64,000 bases of DNA from Paraburkholderia phenoliruptrix (GCF_902859825.1 NZ_CADIKB010000030.1:1-64000); one strand, 5' to 3'; positions 1-9,428 are shown, counted from the stretch's first letter. Numbers and translations are program-made. The notes: a model not told the origin generated them from the sequence alone.

Positions 1-41
1 TAGTGCGGATTACCCGTGTGAAAGTAGGTAATCGTCAGGCT
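1..41 (+). rRNA. rrf: 5S ribosomal RNA, 3' end (partial)
   Basis: The first 41 bases match the 3' third of a betaproteobacterial 5S rRNA as I remember it: the loop region GTGCGGAT..CCGTGTGAAAGTAGG and the closing strand ATCGTCAGGCT that pairs with the 5' end. The 5' part lies before the window. A rho-independent terminator follows directly, as expected at the end of an rRNA operon. A covariance-model search with upstream sequence would confirm it. Confidence 0.88.
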
Positions 42-59
42 CCCCACCACCGTCAGATA

Positions 60-83
60 CCCCACCCCGCAAAGGTGGGGTTT
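60..83 (+). terminator. Rho-independent terminator of the rRNA operon
   Basis: A perfect 7-bp stem CCCCACC/GGTGGGG (60-66 and 74-80) with a 7-nt loop is followed by a T-rich tail. It lies 18 bp after the 5S end. Confidence 0.85.
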
Positions 84-184
84 CTGCGTTTACGGCCCGC
101 GGGAACAGCGTCTCGGAAACGGCACGCGCCCGACGCGCCAGGCGCCGCACGCCCGATCGCCGCATCGCTCATCCTGCTCACCGC

Positions 185-1381
185 TTACCGCCAGTACGCA
201 GCGCCCCCGCATACCCCGTCAGTTCCAGATACGCGCGCCCGACGTCGGCGCCCGCGCGGCTCACCCGTGCCGCGCCTTCCCAGTACACCGCCCCCCGTCG
301 ACTGACGCGAGTCGAGCTCCTGATCGTCCATCAGCGGATCGAGCTTCCAGGTCAGCGGGCCGGCCCTGACCGTCATCGCGACCGGATACGCGGTGTTCGT
401 GCGCGGTGAGCGCCACGTGCGCCGCGGTGTGAACTCGACGTCACTCGGCCCGAAGGCGGTGACGCGTCCGTTAGGATCCCGCAATGCTGCGTGCGCCCAC
501 ATTGCACGGCCGTCGCGGCTACGCACCTTGAAGGCCATTAAAGCCGAACCGTCGAACAGATTAGCGCCCAGCCAGTCCCATCCCACCGCGTCCGCGTCGA
601 GCAAGGTACTCGACCATTCATGATCCAGCCACGCACTGCCCGTCACCGCAGTGACGCGTGGTGATGTTCCGCTTCCCTCAGCAGGCCGTACCACGCTACC
701 GGATACGCGTAGTTGCGGCTCGCTGTAGTAGTAGCTCGCCTGTTCCGGCCGAGGGCCTTTGCGGGAGTAGCCGCGCTCGCCGTGAATCAACGGCGCTTGC
801 GTGGGCGCGAGCGTGAGATGCAAGGCAAAATCGCCGGCATCGACGGTGACGTCGTAGCGGCCATCGGCGGCACGGACCATTTTCCATGCGTCCAGTTTCA
901 CATCGGTGTTAGCCGGCTTCGCGTAGGCAAGTCCGAACCCCTCCCGGCTAATCCGCTGATCGTGTATGAGATGACCGATTGCAGGATCGCTCAGCGCGGC
1001 ATGCGCAATGATCAATTGCGAAGGAGCGAAAGCACTTGGATCCGCGGCATCGTGGCCCGTTGCAGAGCGAAAAAACGTGATCTGGAAACCGAGCGGCAGA
1101 CCGTCCGGCGTCGCGAGCCAGCCAGTCGCGTACCACCATTCGGTGCGAAAGCGGGCGTGAGCGCCCGTATCCAGCGGCAACACAATCGGATGGTCTTTCG
1201 TCACCGCAGAAAAATCCGGCGGTGTACCCGCCGCAGGTGAGATGGCAAGCGCAGTAGCCAACAGCCCAGCAGAAATCCGCAGACATACGCGGCGAAACCG
1301 CGCAATGACGACGGCAATGCGAACCGCCACGCGTCGCATTGGCACGAGAACACATGTCGACAAGCGCAACCCCGCTCGCAT
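185..1381 (-). CDS. Lipocalin-like secreted protein (AttH/CrtC-type), C-terminal frameshift
   Basis: Exported protein of the AttH/CrtC-like lipocalin group (COG5621, 'predicted secreted hydrolase'). In AttEFGH-type modules it partners the ABC transporter encoded just upstream; its biochemical role is not established. The start at 1381 is chosen because its ATG overlaps the permease stop (TGATG) and has an AGGAGG Shine-Dalgarno. A hydrophobic export segment ends near an Ala-rich site (..AISPAAG). Family-type motifs visible are RTEWWYATGWL, GFQITFFR, SAWLDHEWSS and WDWLGANLFDG. The last ~37 residues are out of frame: after DSRQSTG a C6 run (291-296, plus strand) shifts the reading. Removing one base restores a typical tail (..AVYWEGAARV..LELTGYAGALR..) ending at 178, giving about 400 aa. 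It is either a sequencing indel or a real recent frameshift. Confidence 0.85.
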   Translation of the reverse strand: MRAGLRLSTCVLVPMRRVAVRIAVVIARFRRVCLRISAGLLATALAISPAAGTPPDFSAVTKDHPIVLPLDTGAHARFRTEWWYATGWLATPDGLPLGFQITFFRSATGHDAADPSAFAPSQLIIAHAALSDPAIGHLIHDQRISREGFGLAYAKPANTDVKLDAWKMVRAADGRYDVTVDAGDFALHLTLAPTQAPLIHGERGYSRKGPRPEQASYYYSEPQLRVSGSVVRPAEGSGTSPRVTAVTGSAWLDHEWSSTLLDADAVGWDWLGANLFDGSALMAFKVRSRDGRAMWAHAALRDPNGRVTAFGPSDVEFTPRRTWRSPRTNTAYPVAMTVRAGPLTWKLDPLMDDQELDSRQSTGGGVLGRRGTGEPRGRRRRARVSGTDGVCGGAAYWR

Positions 1382-3954
1382 CACCAGTCCTCCTTGACCG
1401 CGCGCACAGCATCGACGGAAACGGCGCCACGCCCGGCGACCACGGCCGTCGTGCAGGACGACGCCAGCATCACCGCCGCAACAGTGCCAAGAATAGCCCA
1501 CGGAACGTGCAGCGACATGGTCCAATGAAACGACTGAGGATTGACCACAAATACAAGAATCAGACTAATTGCGAACCCGAGGACGAAGCCCACCGCGATG
1601 CCGCACGCCGTGAGCATGCCGCCCTCGAATGCGAGTATCGCGAGGATTTGCGAGCGCGTCACACCGACGTGCCGCAGCATCCCGAACTCGCGAGCCCGTG
1701 CAAGCGTCTGCGCGGAAAATGTCGCCGCCACGCCGAATAAGCCGATCACAATCGCGACCGCTTCCAGGAGATAAGTCACCGCGAAGCTCCGGTCGAAGAT
1801 CACGAGCGTGCGCGCGCGAATGTCGCCTGGCTGCGAAATCTCCAGTGCCGCGTTGAAGGGCAGTGCACGGAGCCCCGCAATCACGCGTTCCACGCTCACG
1901 TCTCGGGCGACGCTCACAGCGACATCGGTCGCGCTCATGTCGGCGGTGAGGCGGCGATAGTCGGCGAGCCGCATCTGGATCGCACCGCTTTGCCGCACAT
2001 AGTCACGCCATACGCCGGCGACGACGAACACTTGCCCGCGTACGCCAAGCGGCAGTCGCACCCGCTGTCCGAGCGTATAGCCGTATAGATCGACCATTGC
2101 TTCGGACACCCAAACAGCCACCTCGCCGTCATGCAATTCCCGAGGGGGCAGCAATGGCCCGGTCATTTGCAGATTCGCACCAGGATCGGCCGCCTCGATC
2201 TCGCGGGCAAGTAGCGCGATGTCGGGGCGCGCCGGGTCGAGCGTGATACGCGAGATGCGCGCGAATGCCGCCTTTGCAATGCCCGGCACGGCGGCAAGCC
2301 GGTGCTGCTGATCGAGGCTCAGGCCGCCGGTGTCGCCGTTTTGCGCGACGCGCACATACACATCGGCCGATAGCAGATGAACCAGCCAGTCCTCGACGGA
2401 TACACGGAAGCTCGCCACCATGATCGCCATCGCCACGATCAGCGCGAAACTCGACAGCACGCCGCCCATTGCAATCGACGCGTGACCCGGGGCATTCGCG
2501 AGACGCGCGAGCGCGAGCGTAGCCACCGCGCCGCTGCGCACTCGCGCTGCACGGGCACGGCTTGCAACACCGAATACGGCTGCGGTGATGCGCGGCATCA
2601 GTGCAATTCCGCCGATCAGCAGCAGTGCAACGGCGGCGTAACCGGCAATGGGCGCGTCGAACAATGGCGGTGCTTGCGTCAGGACTGCGCCGCTCACAAG
2701 GCATAGCAACGCAGGCCACGGCGTTGCGAGCCGCGCGAGCGCGCCTTCTTCGGCGCCCGCCTTGAGCGCTGCCGCCGGTCGCGCGTGTGCCGCTTCGAGT
2801 GCTGGCGCGAGGCTGCCGAGCACAGCCACCGCGACGCCGAGCGCCAGAAACACGGCGCTTGCGAGCGGCTCAAAGTGGACTTGAGGTTGCACGCCGGGAA
2901 AATAGCCACCGCCAAGATCGCTGCCGAAGAAGTGCAAGGCGCCTGCTGCGAGCGCGTAACCCAACGCGAGACCGCCAAGCGAACCGAGTAAGCCGAGCAG
3001 CGCGCCCTCCAGCAGAATCTGTCGCAACAGCCGGCCGCGTGTGAGTCCCAGCACGCGCAGCATCGCGAATTGCGCGCGGCGCCGCACCACGCTCAGCGCC
3101 TGCGTCGAAAATACGAGGAACGCGCCGGTGAAAAGCGCCACCAGCGCAAGCACGTCCATATTGATTCGATAGGCACGCGAGAGCCTGTCAGTGCGGCTGT
3201 CGACATCACGCGCTTCGGCGATCACCCATTGATCGCCCAGTTGATTCTGCAAATCGCGCCTGAAGCGCTCACGGTCGACGCCGCGTTGGAGTTGCAGGTC
3301 CACGCGCGAAAGCTTGCCTGCCATGCCGAACTTCCATTGAACGGCGGCGATATCCATGATCCCGAGTCGTTGACCCGGGCGCGTTCTCGCGATGCCGCCG
3401 GCCACGCGCAACTGCACGACAGACGTGCCGTTGCGCAGCGTGATCTTATCGCCCGCTTTGACGCCTAGCCATTGCCGTGCGGCGGTGGAAAGAAAAATCG
3501 TGTCGGACGCGAGCGCATCGAAAGGCCGCTCGGGCGACGGCACGCCGGTCAGGTCCGGCGCAATGCGGCTCGCCCGGAATACGTCGATGCCGAGCACCGG
3601 CAAAGTGGCGTTATGGTCAGGCACGCTGACGTCCAGCGCGAGAACCGGACTCGCGAGCGCGACGCCCGCGGTTGTGGCGAGGCGCGGGTAAACCGACTCC
3701 TCGACGAAAGCTCGAGCGCCGCGTACTTGCAGATCCGCCTGGCCGGAGAGGCTGCGCGCGGCGGCGGAAAATTCGTTGAAGGCCGCGCTGTTGATCAGTT
3801 GCACCGCATAGCCGAGCGCCACGCCTAGCGCGATCGTTGCAAGCGCAACGAGTGCGCGGCCGCGTTGACTGCGCCATTCGGCGCCAAGCAGCCAGCGCGT
3901 AAGCGTCGCATGCCCGTGCGTGCGCGCTGGGCGGCGCCGGTCAGCGGGCGTCAT
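1381..3954 (-). CDS. ABC transporter permease, FtsX/MacB-like, duplicated
   Basis: Inner-membrane permease of the FtsX/LolC/YbbP class, 857 aa. It carries two MacB-type halves, each with a periplasmic domain followed by three or four membrane segments, and an N-terminal segment (about residues 30-60). The first FtsX block is around residues 265-400 (LALVALFTGAFLVFSTQALSV.. and AMLRVLGLTRGRLLRQILLE). The second is near the C-terminus (YLLEAVAIVIGLFGVAATFS.. and GMLRHVGVTRSQILAILAFE). Such permeases with an LolD-like ATPase usually extrude lipophilic molecules or lipoproteins rather than import substrates. Its start overlaps the ATPase stop by 14 bp and its stop overlaps the lipocalin-like gene by one base, so the three genes form one translationally coupled operon. 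The substrate is unknown. Confidence 0.9.
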   Translation of the reverse strand: MTPADRRRPARTHGHATLTRWLLGAEWRSQRGRALVALATIALGVALGYAVQLINSAAFNEFSAAARSLSGQADLQVRGARAFVEESVYPRLATTAGVALASPVLALDVSVPDHNATLPVLGIDVFRASRIAPDLTGVPSPERPFDALASDTIFLSTAARQWLGVKAGDKITLRNGTSVVQLRVAGGIARTRPGQRLGIMDIAAVQWKFGMAGKLSRVDLQLQRGVDRERFRRDLQNQLGDQWVIAEARDVDSRTDRLSRAYRINMDVLALVALFTGAFLVFSTQALSVVRRRAQFAMLRVLGLTRGRLLRQILLEGALLGLLGSLGGLALGYALAAGALHFFGSDLGGGYFPGVQPQVHFEPLASAVFLALGVAVAVLGSLAPALEAAHARPAAALKAGAEEGALARLATPWPALLCLVSGAVLTQAPPLFDAPIAGYAAVALLLIGGIALMPRITAAVFGVASRARAARVRSGAVATLALARLANAPGHASIAMGGVLSSFALIVAMAIMVASFRVSVEDWLVHLLSADVYVRVAQNGDTGGLSLDQQHRLAAVPGIAKAAFARISRITLDPARPDIALLAREIEAADPGANLQMTGPLLPPRELHDGEVAVWVSEAMVDLYGYTLGQRVRLPLGVRGQVFVVAGVWRDYVRQSGAIQMRLADYRRLTADMSATDVAVSVARDVSVERVIAGLRALPFNAALEISQPGDIRARTLVIFDRSFAVTYLLEAVAIVIGLFGVAATFSAQTLARAREFGMLRHVGVTRSQILAILAFEGGMLTACGIAVGFVLGFAISLILVFVVNPQSFHWTMSLHVPWAILGTVAAVMLASSCTTAVVAGRGAVSVDAVRAVKEDW

Positions 3955-4696
3955 CGGTTGATCGGGTGGGTGGCTGCATGCCGTCTCGCGCGCGTGAAAA
4001 CACCGGCGTTTTCAATGCGGGCGCAGGATGCAAGCCGCCTCCGCTGAGAATGAGCACGCGGTCGGCAACGGCCGCAGCGGCCTCGGAGTGGGTGACCATC
4101 ATCGTGGCCGCACCGGTCGCCTTGCTTTGGGCGCGAAACAGCGTGAGCACGCCATGCGCGGTATCGGGGTCCAGATTGCCCGTCGGCTCGTCGGCGAGAA
4201 TCAAGGCGGGGCGATGCACGAGGGCTCGCGCGATGGCAACGCGTTGCAGTTCGCCGCCCGACAGTTGGCGCGGGAAATCGTCGCCGCGGCCTTCGAGTCC
4301 CACGGACGCGAGCATCTCGCGCGCGGCGGCAACCGGCAATTCATTGAGGAGCAAAGGCAACGCGACATTCTGCGCAAGCGTCAGATGAGGCAGCACGTGA
4401 AAGGCCTGAAACACGAAGCCGAGCTTGTGCCGGCGCAAACGCGTTGCCGCATTGTCGTCCAGACGCGAGACCGCAGCGCCGCCAATCATCACTTCTCCGC
4501 TGTCCGCCCGGTCGAGACCGGCAATCAGGTTGAGCAGCGTCGATTTGCCGACGCCGGAGTCGCCCATGATCGCCACGAATTCTCCGGGCGCGAGCGCAAA
4601 GTCGAGATCCGCCAGCACGATGCGGCCGGCGCCGTATGCCTTGTTGAGTCCCCGGCACTCGAGCGCGGGAACGACACCTTCGTCAAGAAACGGCAT
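3941..4696 (-). CDS. ABC transporter ATP-binding protein, LolD/MacB type
   Basis: Cytoplasmic ATPase of 251 aa that energises the adjacent FtsX-type permease. Walker A is GDSGVGKST, the ABC signature is LSGGELQRVAIARAL, Walker B is ALILADEPTGNLD, and the H-loop is MVTHS. The start at 4696 (MPFLDEGVV..) is preferred because everything upstream in this frame lacks family similarity; the internal GTG a few codons later is an alternative. It is the first gene of the three-gene operon. The YbbA/LolD subgroup assignment follows from the short single-domain form and the permease partner. Confidence 0.9.
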   Translation of the reverse strand: MPFLDEGVVPALECRGLNKAYGAGRIVLADLDFALAPGEFVAIMGDSGVGKSTLLNLIAGLDRADSGEVMIGGAAVSRLDDNAATRLRRHKLGFVFQAFHVLPHLTLAQNVALPLLLNELPVAAAREMLASVGLEGRGDDFPRQLSGGELQRVAIARALVHRPALILADEPTGNLDPDTAHGVLTLFRAQSKATGAATMMVTHSEAAAAVADRVLILSGGGLHPAPALKTPVFSRARDGMQPPTRSTDDAR

Positions 4697-5344
4697 GCAT
4701 GGTCCGCAAGATGTGGCCGAAGGACCGCGTTTCACTTCTCTGAAGCGCGCAGCTTTCGGCCCGTTGAGCGCTGAGTATATTCGGCTTCTGTAAGGTGCGT
4801 CGGGGCACCGCGCCGCCGCGCGGGCGGCCGCTCCCGGCGCGCGGTTGCTGCGAGCGGGACCGTGAATGGACTCTTGGCCGCCGGCAAAAATATTTCTGAC
4901 CGGTTCAGAAAAGGGCGACAGCGGCCGCGCAACAAGATCCCACAAAGCTGTATCCGCGACCCAGCCGTATGCCGCGCATGCCAATGCGGGACAAACCCAG
5001 ACAGATCTTCTCCCGAACCGTCCGCAAAAGACGGCTTTTTGCTGCAATTGCACGGTGCCGCTGCGGGCAATTCGCTCATTGTGCGGATGCACATTTTTAC
5101 TCATTCCGCAAGGGGCAGAGTTCGCCAGAGCGCATTGACCAGCCGTTCCGCGCAATGCTGCGATGCAAAATTATTCTTATCTTGGTAATCTCCCACCCTT
5201 GCCGTTCGACTGCGGGTAAACGTGAACTCCGGCAATCGCGTGTTCACATTCCCGCTCCATTTAAAGCCTACATATTCGTTTCAATGCTTTCTAAATGGAA
5301 AGCGTTGGAGCGGCGTTTTGTACCTCAAGCTCCCGACAGCGCCT
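4697..5344. other. Intergenic region, divergent promoters
   Basis: About 650 bp between the divergent ABC operon and the NuoM-like gene. The short ORFs here have no recognisable similarity or good ribosome binding sites. I see no convincing hairpin, tRNA or repeat; it presumably holds both promoters. Confidence 0.4.
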
Positions 5345-6901
5345 ATGCAATTGCCTCTCCTCAGTCTTCTCATCTGGATTCCAATCGTCGCCGGCCTCGT
5401 GGTATTGCGCGCCGGCTCGGACGCCTCACGCGGTCGGACGCGATGGCTCGCCTTGATCGGCGCGGTCGCGGGCTTCGTGCCGGTCATTCCGCTCGTGGCG
5501 AATTTCCGCAACGACGTGACGTCGATGCAGTTCGTCGAAAACATCAGGTGGTCGCCGACGTTCGACATTGCGTGGCACGTGGGCGTCGACGGCATTTCGC
5601 TCTGGCTCGTCGCACTGACCGCGCTGACGACGATCATCATCGTGATCGCTTCGTGGGAGTCGATCACCGAGCGAACCGCGCAGTACTTTGGCGCGTTTCT
5701 AATGTTGTCGGGTTTCATGCAAGGCGTCTTCACTTCGCTCGACGGCATGATGTTCTTCGTCTCGTTCGAGGCCACGTTGATTCCGCTTTACCTGCTGATA
5801 GGCACATGGGGGCAATCCAACCGTTCCTACGCCGCGGTGAAGTTCTTCTTCGTATCGTTTCTCGGCTCGCTGATGATGCTGATGTCGATGCTGTATCTCT
5901 ACAGCCAGACGCATAGCTTCGACCTTGCGTTGTGGCGCGAAACGCGACTCGGCACGATGCCACAAGTTTTGATCTTTCTCGGCTTTCTCGCGGCATTTGG
6001 CGTGAAAGTGCCGATGTGGCCGCTGCATACGTGGTTGCCCGACGTACACCTCGACGGACCCACCGGTGCGGCAGTGATGATCGGCATGCTGAAGCTCGGC
6101 GGCTACGGTCTGCTGCGCTTCGCATTGCCGATCGCGCCGCAGGCAAGCCACTTTTTCGCACCGATGATGATCACGCTCTCGCTTGTCGCCGTCGTCTACG
6201 CGAGCCTGCTCGCGCTCGTGCAGACCGACATGCGCCGCCTGCTTGCCTACTCGACGGTGGCGCACATGGGGCTCGTCACGCTGGGGCTTTTCGTGTTCAA
6301 CCGTATCGGCCAGGCCGGGGCGGTTGTGCAGATGCTGTCGTATGGTGTGGTGTCGGGCGCCATGCTGTTGTGCACGGGCATGCTCTACGATCGCACGAGA
6401 ACTGCAGCTATTGACGGATACGGTGGCGTGGCGAACACCATGCCGCGTTTCGCCGCATTCGTGATGTTGTTCTCGATGGCCAATATCGGTTTGCCCGGCA
6501 CCTCCGGTTTTGTCGGCGAGTTCATGGTGTTGATGGGCACGATCCGCTTCAACTTCTGGATCGGCGCGATAGCGGCCTCGACGCTGATTCTGAGCGCAGC
6601 CTATACGTTGTGGATGTATAAGCGCGTGGTTTTCGGCGCGATTGCGAATGCGCGAGTCGCCGCGTTGAAGGACCTGGGCAAGCGCGAGCTCGTGCTGCTG
6701 GGCGCGATGGCGTTGCTCGTGCTCGCAATCGGAGTCGATCCCAAGCCTTTTACCGATGCGATCGATCCGTCCGTGGGGACGCTGCTCGCGCAATCGGAGC
6801 GTTCCACCCGTCCTGCGGAGTCGGCGCCCGTCGAGGGCAGTCAGCATCTGCAAGCGGCGGCGCCCGCGGCGGCAGCTGCGACTGCGCACACGCCGGGGTG
6901 A
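5345..6901 (+). CDS. NuoM-like proton-translocating subunit (orphan)
   Basis: Member of the NuoM/ND4/Mrp antiporter family, 518 aa, with about 14 predicted membrane helices. In complex I these subunits translocate protons through the membrane arm. The residues thought to be essential in NuoM all have visible equivalents: the TM5 glutamate (FVSFEATLIPLYL), the TM7 lysine (FGVKVPMWPLHTWLPD), the TM8 lysine (MLKLGGYG) and the TM12 glutamate (TSGFVGEFMVL). The C-terminus is an Ala/Pro-rich tail. No other nuo gene is nearby, so this is either an orphan paralogue of complex I NuoM or a subunit of another ion-translocating complex. The start MQLPLLS is chosen by fit to the family; no clear Shine-Dalgarno precedes it, and the upstream in-frame 41 residues look non-coding. 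Confidence 0.85.
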   Translation: MQLPLLSLLIWIPIVAGLVVLRAGSDASRGRTRWLALIGAVAGFVPVIPLVANFRNDVTSMQFVENIRWSPTFDIAWHVGVDGISLWLVALTALTTIIIVIASWESITERTAQYFGAFLMLSGFMQGVFTSLDGMMFFVSFEATLIPLYLLIGTWGQSNRSYAAVKFFFVSFLGSLMMLMSMLYLYSQTHSFDLALWRETRLGTMPQVLIFLGFLAAFGVKVPMWPLHTWLPDVHLDGPTGAAVMIGMLKLGGYGLLRFALPIAPQASHFFAPMMITLSLVAVVYASLLALVQTDMRRLLAYSTVAHMGLVTLGLFVFNRIGQAGAVVQMLSYGVVSGAMLLCTGMLYDRTRTAAIDGYGGVANTMPRFAAFVMLFSMANIGLPGTSGFVGEFMVLMGTIRFNFWIGAIAASTLILSAAYTLWMYKRVVFGAIANARVAALKDLGKRELVLLGAMALLVLAIGVDPKPFTDAIDPSVGTLLAQSERSTRPAESAPVEGSQHLQAAAPAAAAATAHTPG

Positions 6902-7017
6902 GGGCGGTCTGCCAACGTGATGCTGCTTCGCGCCCGGTGAAAGCGCGAGCATAATGGCCGCGCATGCCCAACGCCGCGCGAAGCGCGCTTTTCAAGCAGT
7001 CACGCAAAGGAGAGCCT

Positions 7018-7410
7018 ATGAGTCAGCAAAAGCCTGTCGAGTACGCTGCAGCGTCGCAGGAAGTGAAAGCAGTCTACGACGACATCAAGGAGACGCGCCA
7101 GGTCGACGACGTCAACAACTTCTGGAAGTACATCGCGCAGCATCCGCCGACTCTCGCCCGCACGTGGGACAGCCTGAAGGAAGTCATGGTGCCGGGCGCA
7201 CTCGATCCGCTGGTGAACGAGTTGTTGTACGTTGCCGTGAGTGTGACGAACAACTGCGGCTATTGCGTCGCGAGCCACACGGCCGCCGCTCGCCGTGCAG
7301 GCATGACCGACGACATGTTCGGCGAGCTGCTTGCGATAGTTGGCATGGCTAACGAAACCAACCGCCTCGCGGTAGGCTATCGGGTCCCGATCGACGCAGC
7401 GTTCGAATAG
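7018..7410 (+). CDS. AhpD/carboxymuconolactone decarboxylase-like protein
   Basis: Small protein of the AhpD-like/CMD superfamily, 130 aa. The motif NCGYCVASHTAAA contains the CxxC..H arrangement used by AhpD-type alkylhydroperoxidases, whose cysteines reduce peroxides or act as a thiol relay. It lies in a helical segment after LDPLVNELLYVAVSVTN. The start at 7018 has a clear Shine-Dalgarno (AAAGGAG). It follows the NuoM-like gene by 116 bp and converges on the HAD gene with only 6 bp between them. The true substrate is unknown. Confidence 0.85.
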   Translation: MSQQKPVEYAAASQEVKAVYDDIKETRQVDDVNNFWKYIAQHPPTLARTWDSLKEVMVPGALDPLVNELLYVAVSVTNNCGYCVASHTAAARRAGMTDDMFGELLAIVGMANETNRLAVGYRVPIDAAFE

Positions 7411-7416
7411 CCGGCC

Positions 7417-8106
7417 TCAAGCCGCGCGCCGCCAGGCGGACAACACACGGGGCAGGTCCTCCATGTCCCTGAACACCTGAACCACGCCGACCGCACGCAA
7501 TGCGTCGGCGCTGCTGTGCCCCAGTTCATTCGGACAATAGCCGAACACCGTCGCGCCCGCGGCGACCCCGGCCTTCGCGCCCGTCACCGTGTCTTCCACG
7601 ACGGCGCAGCGCGCCGGCTCGACGTTCAGCGCCGCTGCCGCCGCCAGATACACATCCGGAAACGGCTTGCTGCGCGGCATTTCGTGGCCGCTAAAGATGC
7701 GCCCTTCGAAGCACTCCAGAATGCCTGCCTTGTTCAATTGCAGTTCGACCTTGATGCGGTCCGCGCCGGACGCGACAGCAATGCGCCCATTCAAGCCGTC
7801 GTGAAGCGAGCGTACCGCGGTAACGGCACCCGGAATGGCGGTCAATTCTTTGTCGAGCGCTGCATTGCGGCGCTCGCGGAATTGCATCAACCAGTCCGTC
7901 GTGATCGCAACGCCCGTGCGTGCTTTGATCAACGGTGCTTCGTCTCTCACCGCCTTGCCGACGAAAATCCGCATGGTTTCCTCAACGCTCAATTGCCAGC
8001 CCAGCTCGCCGAGCATCTCGGTGAGCACGCGGTTGGTAATCGGTTCTGAGTCGACGAGTACGCCGTCGCAGTCGAAGAGCACGGCGTCGAAGGGAAAATC
8101 GGCCAT
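7417..8106 (-). CDS. HAD-family hydrolase (phosphoglycolate phosphatase/beta-PGM-like)
   Basis: Haloacid dehalogenase superfamily enzyme, 229 aa. Motif I is FDCDGVLVDSEP with the nucleophilic and acid/base aspartates (DxD). A helical cap follows (about residues 15-90), motif II is VASGADR, motif III is the conserved lysine in PRSKPFPDVY, and motif IV is CAVVEDTVTGAKAG. This pattern is typical of subfamily IA phosphatases or phosphoglucomutases such as Gph, YieH and PgmB. The likely role is dephosphorylation of a small phospho-sugar or 2-phosphoglycolate, but the substrate cannot be read from sequence. Confidence 0.88.
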   Translation of the reverse strand: MADFPFDAVLFDCDGVLVDSEPITNRVLTEMLGELGWQLSVEETMRIFVGKAVRDEAPLIKARTGVAITTDWLMQFRERRNAALDKELTAIPGAVTAVRSLHDGLNGRIAVASGADRIKVELQLNKAGILECFEGRIFSGHEMPRSKPFPDVYLAAAAALNVEPARCAVVEDTVTGAKAGVAAGATVFGYCPNELGHSSADALRAVGVVQVFRDMEDLPRVLSAWRRAA

Positions 8107-8411
8107 CGGGCAGGGTACGGAAAGAGTCGCGGAACCGGCAAGGATACCTCAAGGGACCGCGGCAGTCCCGGCAAGCTGCGCCCATCGACGCATTCGGCGA
8201 TCAGGAATTAAGGGCACGCATATTACGTCCGCTGCCGACTGGCAATGCAATCGCGTAACCGTTTCTGACGCTGCTGCGGCGGCGCCCCGGCGGCGGATAG
8301 CTCGCACACGCCGTGCGGCACGACGAATGCTGCTTCAGGCGAACGTATTTACCAGAGCGCGCGGCCTTGAGGCTGGCGCGCCGCGACCCGTCACCTATCG
8401 AGGACTTTGCC
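8107..8411. other. Intergenic region between divergent genes
   Basis: About 305 bp between the HAD and SDR genes, which diverge. It should contain both promoters. I see no recognisable RNA, repeat or strong operator. Confidence 0.35.
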
Positions 8412-9428
8412 ATGACAGTGAAGCTCAAACCGATCGCCCAGCAGGTCGTCGTCATTACCGGTGCAACGAGCGGCATTGGTCTTGCGACCGCACGCCTTGC
8501 CGCGAGCAGAGGCGCGCGCCTGATGCTGATTGCGCGCGACGAGGAGGCGCTCGAAACACTCGCCACGCAGCTGCGGGACCAGGGCGCGCTCGTCGAATAT
8601 GCCGTCGCCGACGTGGGCAATGCCGCGCAGCTGCAGGCAGCGGCGGATCAGGCCATCGCACGTTTTGGCGGATTCGACACGTGGGTCAACAACGCGGGCG
8701 CGTCGATCTTCGGACGTTGCGCGGATGTGCCCATCGACGAGCAGAAGGCGTTGTTCGAGACGAACTTCTGGGGTGTCGTGCAAGGGTCGATGATTGCGCT
8801 TGCGCATCTCAAGCAGCAGGGCGGTGCGCTCATCAATCTCGGCAGCGAGCTGTCCGATATCGCCTTGCCGTTGCAGGCCGCTTACGTCGCGTCGAAGCAT
8901 GCCGTGAAGGGTTACACCGACGCGTTGCGCATGGAATTGATCGAAGAGCGTGCGCCGGTCTCGGTCACGCTGATCAAACCGTCGGGCATTCATACACAGT
9001 TCGTCGAGCACGCGCGCAATCATCTCGACGTGCAGCCCAAGCTGCCGCCGCCGGTCTATGCACCGGACATTGTCGCGAAGGCCATCCTGCATGCGGCGAG
9101 CACGCCGGTTCGCGATCTCTATGTGGGCGGTGCATCGGCAGCCATGGTGACGTTCGCGCGTCGGGCGCCGAGTCTGTATGACCGCGTGATGAGCCGCTTC
9201 GGCATATCTTCGCAACGCACGAATGAGCCGCCGCGCACGCCCGCCGGCAATCCTGGCGCCGATGGCGCATTGCGCGAGCGTTCGGGGCAAAAGCGCCGGG
9301 TGCTGGAGTCCAGTCTCTACACGCAGGCGTCGATGCATCCGCGGCAGACTGCGTTGCTCGCTGCCGGCGCCGCGGCGGTGTGGATGCTCGCGCGTTATGT
9401 GAAGTCATCGCATGCGGGGCGCGTGTGA
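8412..9428 (+). CDS. SDR family oxidoreductase with C-terminal hydrophobic tail
   Basis: Short-chain dehydrogenase, 338 aa. The NAD(P) motif is TGATSGIG (near residue 16), the structural motif is NNAGAS, and the catalytic Ser/Tyr/Lys set lies at INLGSELS and YVASKHAVKG. The enzyme is longer than the classical 250 aa: an extension after residue 240 ends with a hydrophobic helix (ALLAAGAAAVWMLARYV) that could anchor it to the membrane. This layout is common in betaproteobacterial SDRs annotated only by family. The start at 8412 has an AGGAC site. The substrate is unknown. Confidence 0.88.
   Translation: MTVKLKPIAQQVVVITGATSGIGLATARLAASRGARLMLIARDEEALETLATQLRDQGALVEYAVADVGNAAQLQAAADQAIARFGGFDTWVNNAGASIFGRCADVPIDEQKALFETNFWGVVQGSMIALAHLKQQGGALINLGSELSDIALPLQAAYVASKHAVKGYTDALRMELIEERAPVSVTLIKPSGIHTQFVEHARNHLDVQPKLPPPVYAPDIVAKAILHAASTPVRDLYVGGASAAMVTFARRAPSLYDRVMSRFGISSQRTNEPPRTPAGNPGADGALRERSGQKRRVLESSLYTQASMHPRQTALLAAGAAAVWMLARYVKSSHAGRV

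Noticed and set aside
5345..7410. NuoM-like gene as part of a DabAB inorganic-carbon system
   Set aside because: No DabA (DUF2309)-like gene is adjacent; the next gene is AhpD-like. The sequence is closer to NuoM than to DabB by the motifs seen.
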